DNA of 64,000 bases from Saitoella complicata NRRL Y-17804 (taxonomy: Eukaryota > Ascomycota > Saitoellomycetes > Saitoellales > Saitoellaceae). The translations under genes and the position numbers were made by a program. The notes under the pieces are model-generated. The model saw only the letters and a program-made list of their open reading frames with translations, was not told where the DNA came from and searched no databases. Of the stretch, positions 29,758 through 39,411 are shown piece by piece (position 1 is the first letter of the stretch; each line of letters begins with the position of its first letter). Where the stretch lies: assembly GCF_001661265.1 (NCBI RefSeq), contig NW_017567002.1, positions 186,001 through 250,000 on the forward strand, written 5' to 3'.

Positions 29758-29862
29758 GAAAGATTTTCAATGGATATTACGGATAGATACTTTTACACGC
29801 TCTCAAACTACCTACCATACACTGCCACCCGCATTTATACATCGTTTTCCATCCACCACAAT

Positions 29863-31362
29863 CTAGAGGAGCTCATCGTAATAAGGCAACTTGTGCACCT
29901 TGCCGACAGTCACCACCGAAGGCTTAGCCTCCAACAACTTCGCAGCAGCCTTCTGCACCGACTCAGCAGACACGTTCTCCAAAGCAGCAACCAAGTCCTT
30001 GGTCTCCACAGCCTTTCCATTCTCCAAAATGGCACGACCGACACTGTCCAATCCTGATGCACGACCCTCGTTTGCGCTCAAGACAGCGAACTTGGCCTTA
30101 TTGATGGCCATCTTAAGATCGTCGGCGGAAACGTTCCGGGCGGCGTCCTTGATGCTCATGAGAGCCTTGGAAGCGGCATTACGAAGGTTTTCGGTAGGAG
30201 CAGCGACAACAACGCTGAAGAGACCAGCGTCGGAGTAGGCAAGGTTGGTGGCGAAGGCTCTGCCGCCACCGCCAACGGCGAGAGGGGAGGCACCGTCAGA
30301 ATACTTCACGGCGGGCGTACCACCGAGAAGGTTAGCGAGGACGGTGTACTCAGCACCACCCTCGGAGATCTTGTTGGAAGCACCAGGGAAAGCGGCAACG
30401 AAGTGAGCGATGTTAGAGTTGGTAGCAACGCGAGCCTCACCACCGAAGTACTTGGTAGCGACACCTTCGAGAGCGGGGTAAGCTTCGGTAGCGGGTTTAC
30501 CGTCGACAGTCGTGGACGGGAGGTTCTGGAAGCATTCGGCGACAAGGCGCTGAACCTCGGAAGCGTTGGCACCGGAAGCGACAATGGCGATGTTCTCCCT
30601 GGTGAAAGTCTGTCGGACGTAGTTGGCTATGTCCTCCCTAGAGACAGGGTAGGAGCCACCGGAGAGGAGCTCATTACCGAGACCGCGACGGAATGCGAGC
30701 TGGTGAACAGTCTCAAAAGCCTTGTGGAGAGGGTTGGCCTGAGCGGCCTCAGACTCGAGCCTCAAGAGAGGAATGACCTTCTCGGTAAGGTTGTAAGCTG
30801 CAGCATTCAATCAGCATTCATTGTCGAATAGTATATCATTGTGAAGCGTAAACGTACGAGAAAGCTTAGGGAGACTGACAACATCACCGAGGAGCTCGAC
30901 GAAGTAAGCGAGGTGCTCCTTCGTGAACTGGGCGGTGTAGGTGATGGACTCGCGGTGGAGCTGGGTAGAGAGAACACCACCAAGGAGCTCAGACTCGCGG
31001 GTCATACGAAGACCAGTACGGGCCGCTGTGTCCTATGAATTCGAACATATGTGAGCATACATCCACATAATCCAGATCAACGACCGAGACCCCCGTTGAT
31101 CCGCACAACACCCCAAACACGAACTAACCTTGAAACCAAACTTCTCCAAAGCGTGAGCAACTCCAGGAGTAGACTGGTATCTAGATCCACCCTTGATAAC
31201 GACGGAAAGGGCGGTAGTGGGGAGTCCGTCATCGCGAGTAGCAACCTTGAGGCCGTTGACGTCGGCGACGTTGTAGGAAAAAGAGGGCATCTGGGCGGCG
31301 GTGGTAGCCATAGACCGCGCCATTGGGCGGGCAGCCGAGGAGATCCTTCGTGCGGCAAGCAT
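29863..31362 (-). CDS. QCR2: Cytochrome bc1 complex core protein 2
   Basis: Structural subunit of respiratory complex III in the inner mitochondrial membrane, related to processing peptidases but inactive. Exons 31362-31129, 31032-30858 and 30797-29863 give 447 residues; the introns are 96 and 60 bases. The N-terminus MLAARRISSAARPMARSM is a clear mitochondrial presequence. The M16 fold is seen in VIKGGSRYQSTPGVAHALEK and AFRRGLGNELL. The zinc motif HxxEH is absent, as expected for Qcr2. Strong codon bias suggests high expression. Confidence 0.92.
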
Positions 31363-31633
31363 CTTGAAGTATATGGGGTTGTTGAGTTTCGGCTGCGTCG
31401 TGATTCGCCAGTGCAGCTGCGAAATCACCACGGTGGGTAAGGTACGGGGAGATGAAGCATATATGTAAGATACTGAGAAGGGAGACTATGATCTTAGATC
31501 TTATTTCGGGAATGTTTGGTTATTGACCATCCACCATGAAGCGAACTTCATAAAACACCTCTCGGGACATCACGAGGTGCGCTCCCGACTAATCCCGGCG
31601 TGAGATCTTCGAAGAATCTGACATATTACACTA

Positions 31634-32784
31634 TCACGAAACAATCTCAGCCTCGGCCTTCGACAACCCAATATCGGACAACTCAGCCGCAACAAACTCC
31701 CCCGCCAACATCCTCTCAAACCCCTCCCTCTTCTCTGCCCCCGCCCTCTCATTCAAATCCTCCAACCACTCATCACTCTCCACATGAAAAAACAACGTAC
31801 TACTAACCCTATGCACACTCCTCCCATCTTCCTTCGCCTTCCTTACTGCCTCGAGCGTGGAGGTTGTGCATGCCACTTCGTGCCAGCCCGCACGGATCTC
31901 CCCGGCTGAGATGCGTTCGAGTTGCATTCCGGCTTGGAGAAGCAGCATACCATCCGGTACGCGAACTGCGACGCGTTTGCCGTCGACCCAGATGTACAGA
32001 CCAGGGAATCGGGATTTCCCGTGAATAGTAAGAAGGGAAATGTCTTGGTGGAAGCCAGCGTAGACCGCGCTCTCCTCCCCATGTCTATCTAAGTCGACCA
32101 TCGTGGGCGCCAACAAATGCGGCCCGTGCTGAGTGATACTCCGCAGTTTCTCAGCACCCTTTCCGGAGCCCATCATTGCGTCGCCGATCATCTCCGCGAC
32201 GGTGGATACGGCGGAGTGGAGTGCGGAGCCCCATGCGTTCATGGTTTGTTCCCATTCGGGAAATGCAGCAGGGATGATGTGCCCAGAGTTTAGGGTTGCG
32301 AATTTGGAGAAGGACGGGGTGCCCATTCGCCACATGTAGCGCCATTTGGGGTCTGGGCCGGTTTGTTGGAGGGGGCGTTCGGAGGGGTCGAGCTATCATG
32401 CTTCAATTAGCATTCATTCATCACCTGCATGAAGGGTAGCAGAGTACGTACAGCATTGATAGCAGTCTCGCACTTCTGGTTCGCTTTGACTCCCTTACTC
32501 GAACACCGCGATACCTCCGTGCCCGCGGGCGTCGCTCCACACTGAAACGACAACTCTGGTCGTGCATCTTGTGCTTTCACGGCATCAGGCTGTTCGCTGT
32601 ATTCCTGCAACATGTTCAGGAATGCATCATTGTCGGAAGGGTTGACGCGATCATCCTTGATGATACAGGCGGAGTATGTCTTCAGCGCAGCGTAGAGCTT
32701 CTCACATTCAGCCAGTCCCTGGGTGGAGGTTGGGTCGAGGCGGTAGGACGCGAGATGGATGGTGGGGAGGGCTTCAATGGTCAT
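31634..32784 (-). CDS. 2-oxoglutarate/Fe(II)-dependent dioxygenase-like protein (isopenicillin N synthase superfamily)
   Basis: Exons 32784-32452 and 32392-31634 give 363 residues; the intron is 59 bases. The N-terminus resembles the DIOX_N region (IHLASYRLDP ... LYAALKTYSACIIKDDR). The iron site is visible as H-x-D in GFHQDISLLTIHGKSRFPGL and a distal His in RAGWHEVACT; an Arg for 2-oxoglutarate is expected in SVHRVSSTLFFH. The order and spacing fit the double-stranded beta-helix fold. The substrate is unknown. The neighbours (QCR2, a transporter) do not suggest a biosynthetic cluster. Confidence 0.75.
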
Positions 32785-32950
32785 TGTTCAATTCGAGTCC
32801 TTATTACGATGTGAATGATTACAAATTAGATAGGCCTGTGTTGATATTCTTTTTCCAGAGGTTGGAGCTCGGAGGTTACCTCGCTCGTGCATTAGGCGGG
32901 GTCGATTGGCGGATTAGACAACTCATCTTGCAACGTATACATCCACCTCT

Positions 32951-35900
32951 ATGCCAGTGCACAGGGATACTGAAGACGGCTTGGTCATATCACCCTCGAC
33001 TTCTCCGGTAATTGCGGTAGCAGGCACTTCTTCAGCTCAATCGAGTCACGTCCGCAAGAGCGTGAGCTTCAGCGATCATGTATGGAACGATGGGCTGCCT
33101 TTCGACCCTTCAACACCCCAACCCGCCTTATTCAGACATCAAATCCCCACATACGGCACTCCAAAACCTCAAGATCGTTACGACGATGACGACACCTCTT
33201 CATACTTCGAGTCGCCGGGACGACAAGCGAGCGTCATCTTGACTGACGGAAAGCGGGTTCGGCGTGTTCCCACGCTGACCATTGAGGAGGAAGACGAAGA
33301 GGTTGCGGGAGAGTACGACGATGACGTGGGAACCGGGTTATTGGGAGACCGTGTACGGCGCTCACGGTGGGAACAGACTATGCATGTAGTCTGGAAACGA
33401 GTTTCGGATCCGCCGGATATTGCGAAAGGACTAATCAAATGCGCCATTGCCTATTTTCTGGGTTCGTTAGCGACATTCATCCCGTTCATCTCCGACTTGT
33501 ATGGGAAGAACGACGGAAAACATGTCGTTGCGACCGTCGCGGTATACTTCCATCCTAGTCGGTCAGCGGGTGGTATGGCCGAGGCGACATTCTTCGCGTT
33601 CGTCGCATTGATGTTTTCGTCGTCTGTTAGTATTGGAAGTATGATGACAGCTGTATTCTTCTCCGAGCTGGATATGCCGACTTTGGGGCATCTTACCGTA
33701 CTCTTCGTCTGGTGCGGAGGTGCTGTGTTTGCGATTGCGTACGCGAAGCAACGACTCCAGAATTCGACGTTCAGTACTGCTTGTTCGCTGATGTCCATGG
33801 TCATCTTCGTCATGCTCACCAAAGAAGGTGCAGTACAACTGTCCACTTTCCGGTTGGACAAAATCATGCAATACTCGGCCATCGTGTTCACTGGTGTCTT
33901 GTGCTCCCTCGTCGTGAGTCTGAGTGTCTGGCCAGTCGAGGGACGGAAGAAGTTACGACATGACATGATCGTTACCACGGATTCCTTTGCGGAGATGTTG
34001 ACAATGATTACCCAGAGTTTCTTGTTGTCGAGTGACATGGACGTCTCGCATCCCTCCTTCCGGGTCGCAATGACGAAACATCGAGCGTCCTTTGCTTCAT
34101 TGGCGAAGAACCTCAAGGAAGCAAAATGGGAGTACTACATTGCCGGAAAGGAAGATGAGTACCATCTCGAAGAGAAGGTAGTGAAAGTGATGCAGCGGAT
34201 CGGACAGCACATATCTGGTCTGCAGAGTTCGGCTACGTTGCAGTCAACGGTGTTAAAGCAAGCTCGAGATCGGTGGAGGCGGGAGGCGGGGGAGAATAAT
34301 GACTGGTGTGGGGAGGAACATGATCCACCGACGAAATTGGCCAGTGTTTTTGTTAATCATCTTGGGCCGCCGCTAAAGTCTCTGGCGTATACGTGCAAAG
34401 CTACACTCCGGGAGCTGCCGTATGGCCCGCCACCGAGGTATAACGCGACCATCAACCCGCAGTTGATTGACAGCTTACGACAGGCGGTCACCTTATACTC
34501 CGGCGCGCGGGAAAAGACGTTGAAACATTTGTACGCGAACCACATGAAAGACTTCCAAGACCAACATTTCTCACCGAGTATCGAGACGGAGGAGGTCGCG
34601 GCGAGTATGGACTACTTCTCGTACAGCCTTGAAGAATTCGCGCGCGGACTCCTTGTCTACCTCGATGCACTAAGGGAGCTGGAGACATATAGGATCAAAG
34701 CATGTTTCCGGACTTGGCGATGGGCACGGTTTTGGGAGCCGAGGGCGCGGGATATCAAGGCGCCGCCGAGGGATGAGGAGACCGGACCGACACCTGTGCC
34801 GGGGGTACGAACGCGACGAGATGAGCCTGTGGCGCGACGAGAAGGTGAAAGTTGGGGGTATCGCATCTGGAAGACATTCGAATGGTTCAGGAAGGACGAG
34901 GTCAAATTTGCGACTAAGACTGCTATGGGAGCGGTAGTCTTCGCCGCACCCGCCTTTATCAGTGTCACGAGACCTTATTATGTTCATTATCGACTCGAGT
35001 GGGGGTTGCTTACGTATATGATTGTGGTGGGTATGACCAAAGGTGCTACGTATAGTGCTGGCTTCTACCGGACGCTCGGAAACGCTGTCGGTGCTATTGT
35101 GGCTATTCTTGCATGGCATACATTTGCAGGGCATCCGGTTGGGTTGAGCCTGTTCGGTGTGTTATTTTCGCTGCCGTGTTTTTATCTGATTGTGTATTCG
35201 AAAAACCATAACACGACGGGTCGGTTTATTCTGCTTGGGTACAACCTGTGCGCATTGTACGCGTACTCTATTTCCAGGCAGGTGGACAATGACGACGATG
35301 ATGACGAAGGAGGCCTCAATCCTATCATTACCACCATCGCCGGTCATCGTCTCGTCGCGGTTATCGCAGGTGTTCTGTGGGGCACCTTCATCAACGTCTA
35401 CATCTTCCCAATGAAGGCACGCACTGAGCTCCGAGACGGTATCAGCGACATGTGGCTCCAAATGGGTTGGGTTTGGAAGTCAGATGCGGTTAATCTCACA
35501 CGTCCACAAGTCAGCTCGCAGGGGTTCATGAGCTCTGCAGATGACCAAAGCATCGACATCCTGGTACACATGCAGAAGAACTTACTCAAACTCCGCGGAT
35601 TGTTGGCACAGGCGCCGAATGAACCGAGATTGAAGGGTCCGTTTCCTACGCATAGCTATGGGCGGTTGTTGGATATTACGCAGGATATGATGGATGCGTT
35701 TACCGCGCTCCGTGTTGCAGTAACCAAAAATGGTCTGGAAGGGGGTATCAACACCATAGTTCTGGAGACGGCACAAGAGAGGAAAGAAGTATCCGGTGCG
35801 ATTTTTCTCTACTTCTACCTCCTTGCCAGCGCTATGCGCATGAAGATCGTGTTCCCCGAGGGCTTTCCGACGGCCGAAGCAGCACGAGATAGGTTGGTTA

Positions 35901-36070
35901 GGAAGATTGGGAAGTTAAGAGCGAAGGTGAAGGATACGGAGGGGGATGCGCTCATGGATGAGAATTTGGCGCCGTTGTATGCGTATACGTTGGCCAGTGG
36001 AAAGGTCTTGGATGATCTGGAGCGGTTGGGAGCGGCAGTGATCGAGCTTTTTGGCCGGCTGGACGCTTGA
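32951..36070 (+). CDS. Large FUSC-type membrane protein (Bre4/DUF2421-DUF2422 family, putative transporter)
   Basis: Single exon, 1039 residues. It carries two blocks of membrane helices, each with about six segments: roughly 165-330 (IAKGLIKCAIAYFLGSLATF onward) and 655-820 (KFATKTAMGAVVFAAPAFIS onward). Between them is a soluble helical region and after them a cytosolic tail. The repeated pattern is that of the fusaric-acid-resistance/aromatic acid exporter superfamily and of yeast Bre4, a protein linked to brefeldin A sensitivity. An acidic, Ser-rich N-terminus of about 150 residues precedes the first helices. An acidic run of Asp codons (VDNDDDDDEGG) lies in a loop. Role in efflux is inference from the family. 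Confidence 0.82.
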   Translation: MPVHRDTEDGLVISPSTSPVIAVAGTSSAQSSHVRKSVSFSDHVWNDGLPFDPSTPQPALFRHQIPTYGTPKPQDRYDDDDTSSYFESPGRQASVILTDGKRVRRVPTLTIEEEDEEVAGEYDDDVGTGLLGDRVRRSRWEQTMHVVWKRVSDPPDIAKGLIKCAIAYFLGSLATFIPFISDLYGKNDGKHVVATVAVYFHPSRSAGGMAEATFFAFVALMFSSSVSIGSMMTAVFFSELDMPTLGHLTVLFVWCGGAVFAIAYAKQRLQNSTFSTACSLMSMVIFVMLTKEGAVQLSTFRLDKIMQYSAIVFTGVLCSLVVSLSVWPVEGRKKLRHDMIVTTDSFAEMLTMITQSFLLSSDMDVSHPSFRVAMTKHRASFASLAKNLKEAKWEYYIAGKEDEYHLEEKVVKVMQRIGQHISGLQSSATLQSTVLKQARDRWRREAGENNDWCGEEHDPPTKLASVFVNHLGPPLKSLAYTCKATLRELPYGPPPRYNATINPQLIDSLRQAVTLYSGAREKTLKHLYANHMKDFQDQHFSPSIETEEVAASMDYFSYSLEEFARGLLVYLDALRELETYRIKACFRTWRWARFWEPRARDIKAPPRDEETGPTPVPGVRTRRDEPVARREGESWGYRIWKTFEWFRKDEVKFATKTAMGAVVFAAPAFISVTRPYYVHYRLEWGLLTYMIVVGMTKGATYSAGFYRTLGNAVGAIVAILAWHTFAGHPVGLSLFGVLFSLPCFYLIVYSKNHNTTGRFILLGYNLCALYAYSISRQVDNDDDDDEGGLNPIITTIAGHRLVAVIAGVLWGTFINVYIFPMKARTELRDGISDMWLQMGWVWKSDAVNLTRPQVSSQGFMSSADDQSIDILVHMQKNLLKLRGLLAQAPNEPRLKGPFPTHSYGRLLDITQDMMDAFTALRVAVTKNGLEGGINTIVLETAQERKEVSGAIFLYFYLLASAMRMKIVFPEGFPTAEAARDRLVRKIGKLRAKVKDTEGDALMDENLAPLYAYTLASGKVLDDLERLGAAVIELFGRLDA

Positions 36071-36314
36071 GCTCAATTTTATTTTAGATGGTGTCGATAC
36101 CCAAGTTATCCCAAAAGCAATGTTATGCAAGCTCTTTGCAAGACTACGAATGGTTTACCTCCCCGTACATGCATCTTAAACATTCACTTCCGTCAGCAGC
36201 ATCCATTACGGTGTGGCTGTATACATACCGTGCGCGCTGTTCGGCACCTCCGTCGCAATCGATACCGAACTTCCCAGCAACATCTGAAACGAAGACGAAA
36301 ACGACAACAACAAA

Positions 36315-36582
36315 ATGCTCGGAGGTCCTTCTAGCCAACCATCTCAAGCAAGTTGGTTGTATGCTTCGTATGTGTTTCATAGACTCATTGCCATCTCACA
36401 GACTGAACTCGAGGCCTATTCCGCCCTGACCCGCCTTGAGGTGTACAAGGGGTTCGGACTCGCGGCTCTCTTGTGGTGTGGTACGTAGGCGACATTTGTC
36501 TATCCATTGGCTCTGACATAAATGTCGTGTAGCACCATTCGCCGTCCAGGCCGCTCAGAGCACGCTCGCCAACCTCATCTAA
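36315..36582 (+). CDS. Small membrane protein, 71 residues, unrecognised
   Basis: Exons 36315-36480 and 36533-36582 joined across a 52-base intron with GTACGT, CTCTGAC branch and TAG. The protein starts MLGGPSSQPSQASWLYASYV, continues ISQTELEAYSALTRLEVYKG, then a hydrophobic stretch FGLAALLWCAPFAVQAAQS, and ends STLANLI. One membrane helix or hairpin is likely. Size and composition recall small subunits of mitochondrial or ER membrane complexes, but I cannot name one. A clean intron that keeps the frame supports a real gene. It converges on NUP57. Confidence 0.6.
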
Positions 36583-36699
36583 TTCTGCATTATTACAAGC
36601 ATGGAGTTCGGGACATTCATATCATAGAGTCTTGCATTAGTTAAGCCCTAGAGGAACATTTGCCTTTGATCGCCATCCAGATACGAAGTGCTCTGTGCC

Positions 36700-38429
36700 C
36701 TATCTCCGCACACTACTCTTCTTCATCCTCTGCCTCTCCTCGATCTTCGTCATGATCTCATCAACCTCCCTCAAATCCTCCTTCAATACGTCACTGACAT
36801 GCGCAATCCCAGTCTGGTGATCCGCCAGAATTTTGCTTATCTTCTCAAGCTGCTTCTCATCCTGAGCCCAGTTGATTGACGAGTTCCATCCCGTCTTCTT
36901 GGATTCTTCCTTGATCTGCCTTGCCCGCTCACGCATAGAAGTCATTCGCGCCCAGTATTCGTTGATCTGTCCGAATACTGCTGGGTCGTTCATCTGCTTA
37001 TTGAGCGCCTCAAACTTGAGTCGCAGAGCTTCCTCCTCGGGTCTCAGATTAAAGCCCCGGTTCTTCAACGTCTGGACCTTCGCCGCCAAAGACAACACAC
37101 GTTGAGCAAGAGATGCATGACGCGCCCGCGCTTCAGCAGTCTTAACAGAGGTATGGAGGTCATGTTTGTTGGAAAGGTCGGTAAGCTTGGTGACGATCTC
37201 GTGCATGCGAGCGCGGTAGGCGTTCACTTGGTTCTCCTGGAGATCCATGCGCTTTTTCAGGTCGTCGAAGCCATTTGCTAGGGCTGGTACGACGGTGTTG
37301 TCTGGTCGTTCAGCAACGGCCTTATCCCACTTTGCTTGATCGTGACCTGCAGGCTTGGCGTACAAAGCTGCCTGCTCCACGCCAACCTTATTATAAAAAT
37401 AGTATTGGAACGCACAGTCCGGGCTTCTTGGATCCCACGCACTCTGAATCTTCTGAAGCTGATCCGTCAACGACGGAGGCTGAGCCGGCCCATATGGCCC
37501 ATAAGATTGGTTCATGTAGGATTGGCCGGGCGCAATGCTCGCACCCAAACCGGCTCCAGCCGCCGGTCTCGATTGTGTGGCAGATCCCCACGAGTACTGA
37601 GGCTGTGATTGCTGTCCTCCGAGGAGGGATGCCCCCAGGTTTTGCTGTTGAGGTTGACCAAATTGGCTGCCGAGCATACCAGGCTGCGACTGGCTCTGCT
37701 GCACAGGCTGACCAAATAAACCGGGGTTCTGCTGCTGGTTTTGCTGCATGGTTGACGTATCAAAGAAAGATGGCGTAGAGCCCGCCTGTTGACCAGCGGC
37801 ACCGAACGGCGACGCTCCTGCTGTGCTAGCTCCAAAGCCTCCGAAGCCCGTCGTTTGTTGTCCACCGGTTGCGAAAGGCGACGCACCGGCTGTATTTTGT
37901 TGTGCACCAAACAAACCTCCAGAGGCAGGCGAAGAGCTTGCCTGCTGCCCAGCAGCTGCCCCGAATGGTGACGTTGACGCCGTGTTTGTACCAAAGCCTC
38001 CAAGACTACCAGTCTGCTGCCCAGCCGTCGCAAAGGGCGATGTACCCGTTGCATTCTGTGCGGGTTGCGCAGCTGTGCTACCAAACAGACCTCCGGAAGC
38101 TGTCGTGGTGTTAAATTGTTGCCCACCCATTCCGAATGACGATGCTGCGGCGGTGTTTCCACCGAATCCGCCTGATGTTGCCTGCCCAGCAGTCCCGAAC
38201 GGTGACGCTGCAGCATTGTTCGCACCAAAACCTCCTGTAACGACAGCACGGTTAGCTAACGTACACAATGACCAGAGTAGCATGTGAACGCGATCCTCTG
38301 AGGAGAATTGAGGAAGCCATACCAAAGGCAGGTGTTGTGCTCTGTTGAGCGGGAGCGGCATCTAAAAATGACAGTCAGAACAACGAACACCGAGATAAAT
38401 GCATCAAACGTACTGAATCCAAACGACAT
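36700..38429 (-). CDS. NUP57: FG-nucleoporin Nup57 (NUP54 family)
   Basis: Subunit of the central transport channel (Nsp1/Nup62 complex) of the nuclear pore. Exons 38429-38414 (16 bases), 38361-38323 (39 bases) and 38234-36700 give 529 residues; the introns are 52 and 88 bases. The first 240 residues hold FG, GGFG, SPFG and GLFG repeats spaced by Ala/Thr/Gln/Ser, e.g. NNAAASPFGTAGQ and ASGGLFG. The C-terminal half is the NUP54 helical domain, starting near SPDCAFQYYFYNKVG and continuing with long coiled coils. MSFGFN at the start is typical of FG nucleoporins. Head-to-head with NDUFA8. Confidence 0.9.
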
Positions 38430-38667
38430 CTTGATCACTTCTTCCCAGATCTCTCGCAATTGGGATCACTTTCTCGTCACGGCCGTTTATTATGGATGCC
38501 CTGATGCTGCACTGCGCCATTCGTGCCCCTGCTGCGGCCAGGCTCACACCGGACTTCGAGGGAACCCCGGAGTGAGCTGCTGTACACCAGAAGAAAAATA
38601 AGAAATACGCAATGTAAGTCCTCTGTGGTCATGATCTATTCTCATTGGGTGAATGCGTTTGCCGGTC
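38430..38667. promoter_or_regulatory. Shared upstream region of NUP57 and NDUFA8
   Basis: 238 bases between outward-reading genes. A strong-looking donor (ATGTAAGT at 38612-38619) may belong to an alternative 5' non-coding exon of NDUFA8; an in-frame ATG before it was not found. Confidence 0.4.
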
Positions 38668-39299
38668 ATGGCTGCGTCGGCGAAGGATTGCTTCTTCTTC
38701 TCAATTGATCACTGACACGTTCTGTTAAAGGGCCACTCACAGAGAAGCTAATTACCACTTCGATGGCGGTGTCTTCGTCGACCCTACTCCCATGCCATCA
38801 GATATCCCTCACGTCGACGAGGTCGGCGCTACCTCCGCTCCCTTGCTCTCCGCGTCCTTTTTCATCGGCGCGCGATGCCAACCATACAGTGACGATTACA
38901 TGCTCTGTAAGCAGGAGGCTGGAGGAAAGGGAGCTGCGCCTTGCTTGAAGGAGGGCCGGAGGGTTACCAGATGTGCGATTTCCGTGTTGGAGGATATGAA
39001 CAAGTCCTGCGCTGAGGTGTTCAAGACTCACTACGAGTGTCTTGAGAAGCAGAACCACGAGCTCTACGCATGCAGACCTGCGGAGAGGGCTTTGAACAAG
39101 TGTGTTTTTGACAACCTGGTACGTTTCGTTTGGATGCTGATCACGTGCTACATTTTTACTAACGTACGTGCAGAAACTCGAGAAGAAGGTCCCCGGTTCC
39201 GACCTGAAGGACCCTGTGTGGCTCAAGAAGAACCCCGGTTACAAGCCAGACACCGTGGACGCTGATGGTGTCGCGGCGGCCAAGGCCGCTGGTGTCTAG
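38668..39299 (+). CDS. NDUFA8: NADH:ubiquinone oxidoreductase subunit NDUFA8 (20.8 kDa)
   Basis: Twin CX9C accessory subunit of mitochondrial complex I. Proposed exons 38668-38675 (8 bases), 38743-39118 and 39174-39299 give 169 residues starting MAAEANYHFDGGVFVDPTPM. The first join uses a weak donor GTCGGC; an ATG 15 bases upstream in the same frame is an alternative start. The body is unmistakable: VGATSAPLLSASFFIGARCQ, then cysteine pairs in CX9C spacing (CQPYSDDYMLC, CLKEGRRVTRC, CAEVFKTHYEC, CRPAERALNKC). Presence of complex I excludes a yeast-like lineage that has lost it. Body certain, first exon tentative. Confidence 0.88.
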
Positions 39300-39411
39300 A
39301 CATGAACTGGTTTCGTGGCGGATACATTGTACGAATAATATAGCACGTTTTATTTCATCTCAAAATTGGGGAACGCCCTCTTTCCTATGCCAGAACGCCA
39401 AATATCAGCAT

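Noticed and set aside
31634-36070. Secondary-metabolite cluster made of the 2OG oxygenase and the FUSC-type transporter
   Set aside because: No core synthase, no pathway regulator, and housekeeping genes on both sides.
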